From NCBI RefSeq assembly GCF_036860675.1, contig NZ_JAYKGK010000013.1, positions 1 through 64,000 of the forward strand: a DNA stretch of 64,000 nucleotides. The letters run 5' to 3'. This DNA comes from Rosettibacter primus. GTDB taxonomy: Bacteria; Bacteroidota; Ignavibacteria; Ignavibacteriales; Melioribacteraceae. Below, in pieces: positions 63,373-64,000 of the stretch. Under the pieces are notes generated by a model. The model saw only the letters and a program-made list of their open reading frames with translations, was not told the DNA's origin and made no database searches. Positions within the stretch are counted from its first letter, which is position 1. Each line of letters opens with the position of its first letter. The position numbers were made by a program, and so were the translations under genes.

Positions 63373-64000
63373 TCAATTTTCTTTTTCAACAAATTTTTTT
63401 TGAATAAAAACAACAAAGAGAATAAGAAGAGCAAAGAAAAATCCAAGTGTAGCTGCATAACCCATATGATAATAAAAGAATCCTTGTTTATAGATATAAA
63501 GCACTGCAGAAAGAGTGCTGTTTAGCGGTCCGCCACCTGTCATTACATATGGCTCAATGAACAACGAGAATCCTCCAATTGTAGATAAAACAACAACCAT
63601 AAAAATTGTTGGATTAATCATCGGCAGTGTTATTTTGAAAAATTTTTGTAAATGATTTGCTCCTTCAAGTTCTGCAGCCTCATAATATTGCTGAGGAACT
63701 GTCTGAAGTCCAACTAAAAAGAGAACTACATACAAACCGACATTTTTCCATGTAGCCATAATTGCAATTGAAGGCATTGCCCAATTTGGGTCTGTTAACC
63801 AACCAATTTTGTTTAGACCAATTTTAATCAACAGTCGATTTAATAATCCGCTTTCAAAACCATAAAGCTGCTGCCATAAAATTGTAATTACAACACCAGA
63901 TATAATAACAGGCATAAAATAAGCAGCTCTAAAAAAACCTTTCAATTTTATTTTTTGATTTAATAGCTCTGCTAAAAAAAGTGCAACAATGATTTGAAGC
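63373..64000 (-). CDS. Sugar ABC transporter permease (MalF-like, CUT1), 5' end beyond the window
   Basis: The frame is open to the right edge. At least 208 residues are visible, including about 19 codons before the first possible TTG, so the gene starts outside. Hydrophobic segments and the EAA motif (YYEAAELEGANHLQKFFKI) identify a CUT1 permease; YVMTGGGPLNST is the usual MalF-type periplasmic loop. The missing N-terminus should hold two to three more membrane segments. A substrate-binding protein gene would be expected further right. Confidence 0.88.
   Translation of the reverse strand, partial: LQIIVALFLAELLNQKIKLKGFFRAAYFMPVIISGVVITILWQQLYGFESGLLNRLLIKIGLNKIGWLTDPNWAMPSIAIMATWKNVGLYVVLFLVGLQTVPQQYYEAAELEGANHLQKFFKITLPMINPTIFMVVVLSTIGGFSLFIEPYVMTGGGPLNSTLSAVLYIYKQGFFYYHMGYAATLGFFFALLILFVVFIQKKFVEKEN

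Noticed and set aside
1..64000. tRNA, rRNA, CRISPR arrays and insertion-sequence transposases
   Set aside because: None was recognised on reading both strands. No transposase-like frame or regular spacer-repeat array is present.

Overview
The window looks like part of a chromosome from an AT-rich member of the Ignavibacteria (Melioribacter/Ignavibacterium-like, FCB group). The evidence is the N-Y-P-N-P-F-N type A sorting tails of the type IX secretion system (T9SS) on four large secreted proteins, a CarboxypepD-reg-like TonB-dependent receptor, low GC, and a promoter ending in a Bacteroidota-like TAnnTTTG box. From about 2.3 kb to the right edge every supported gene lies on the minus strand, so transcription runs from high to low coordinates.

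Left edge (1-2900): a scrap-yard. An integron-like gene cassette (68-1125), bounded by two related 52-bp ends and carrying a membrane-protein gene broken by one in-frame stop, is followed by debris: a GC-rich Dps fragment, a GC-rich NmrA-like fragment, a heavy-metal-associated (HMA) tail, a frameshifted and truncated mercuric reductase (merA), and a truncated beta-propeller gene.

3.5-37 kb: a pectin / rhamnogalacturonan-I utilisation region. It holds secreted or surface lyases (PL9, PL11, PL26, PL22-like), a GH28, a GH106 alpha-L-rhamnosidase, a GH105 unsaturated glycuronyl hydrolase, two GH2, a GH31, a CE4-type deacetylase, an alpha/beta-hydrolase esterase, a TonB receptor without a SusD partner, and the L-rhamnose uptake and entry genes rhaT, rhaM and rhaA.

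37-49.8 kb: rhamnulokinase (rhaB), a LacI-family regulator, and a bacterial microcompartment (BMC) operon of the Planctomycetes-Verrucomicrobia (PVM) type. The operon encodes PduL, four BMC-P and three BMC-H shell proteins, a CoA-acylating aldehyde dehydrogenase, a class II sugar-phosphate aldolase, acetate kinase, and LutC plus a LutB-LutA fusion for lactate oxidation. A small protein joins a predicted encapsulation helix to a EutQ-like motif and has no enzyme domain. The LacI gene and the BMC operon have near-identical promoters (TTGACA, 17 bp, TAACTT), each followed directly by the same kind of GGTTTTCG operator. Together with the rha genes this suggests one route from polymer to pyruvate: rhamnogalacturonan to rhamnose to rhamnulose-1-phosphate to DHAP plus lactaldehyde, then lactyl-CoA, lactyl-phosphate, lactate with ATP, and pyruvate. 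This route is inferred from gene content, not shown.

49.8-64 kb: a mannoside cluster with two GH130 phosphorylase-family enzymes, a cytoplasmic GH2 beta-mannosidase, two secreted alpha/alpha-toroid proteins, a large T9SS-exported LamG protein and a CUT1 sugar ABC transporter. The transporter ATPase is at one end and the two permeases are at the other; the second permease runs off the window. No rRNA, tRNA or CRISPR array was seen.
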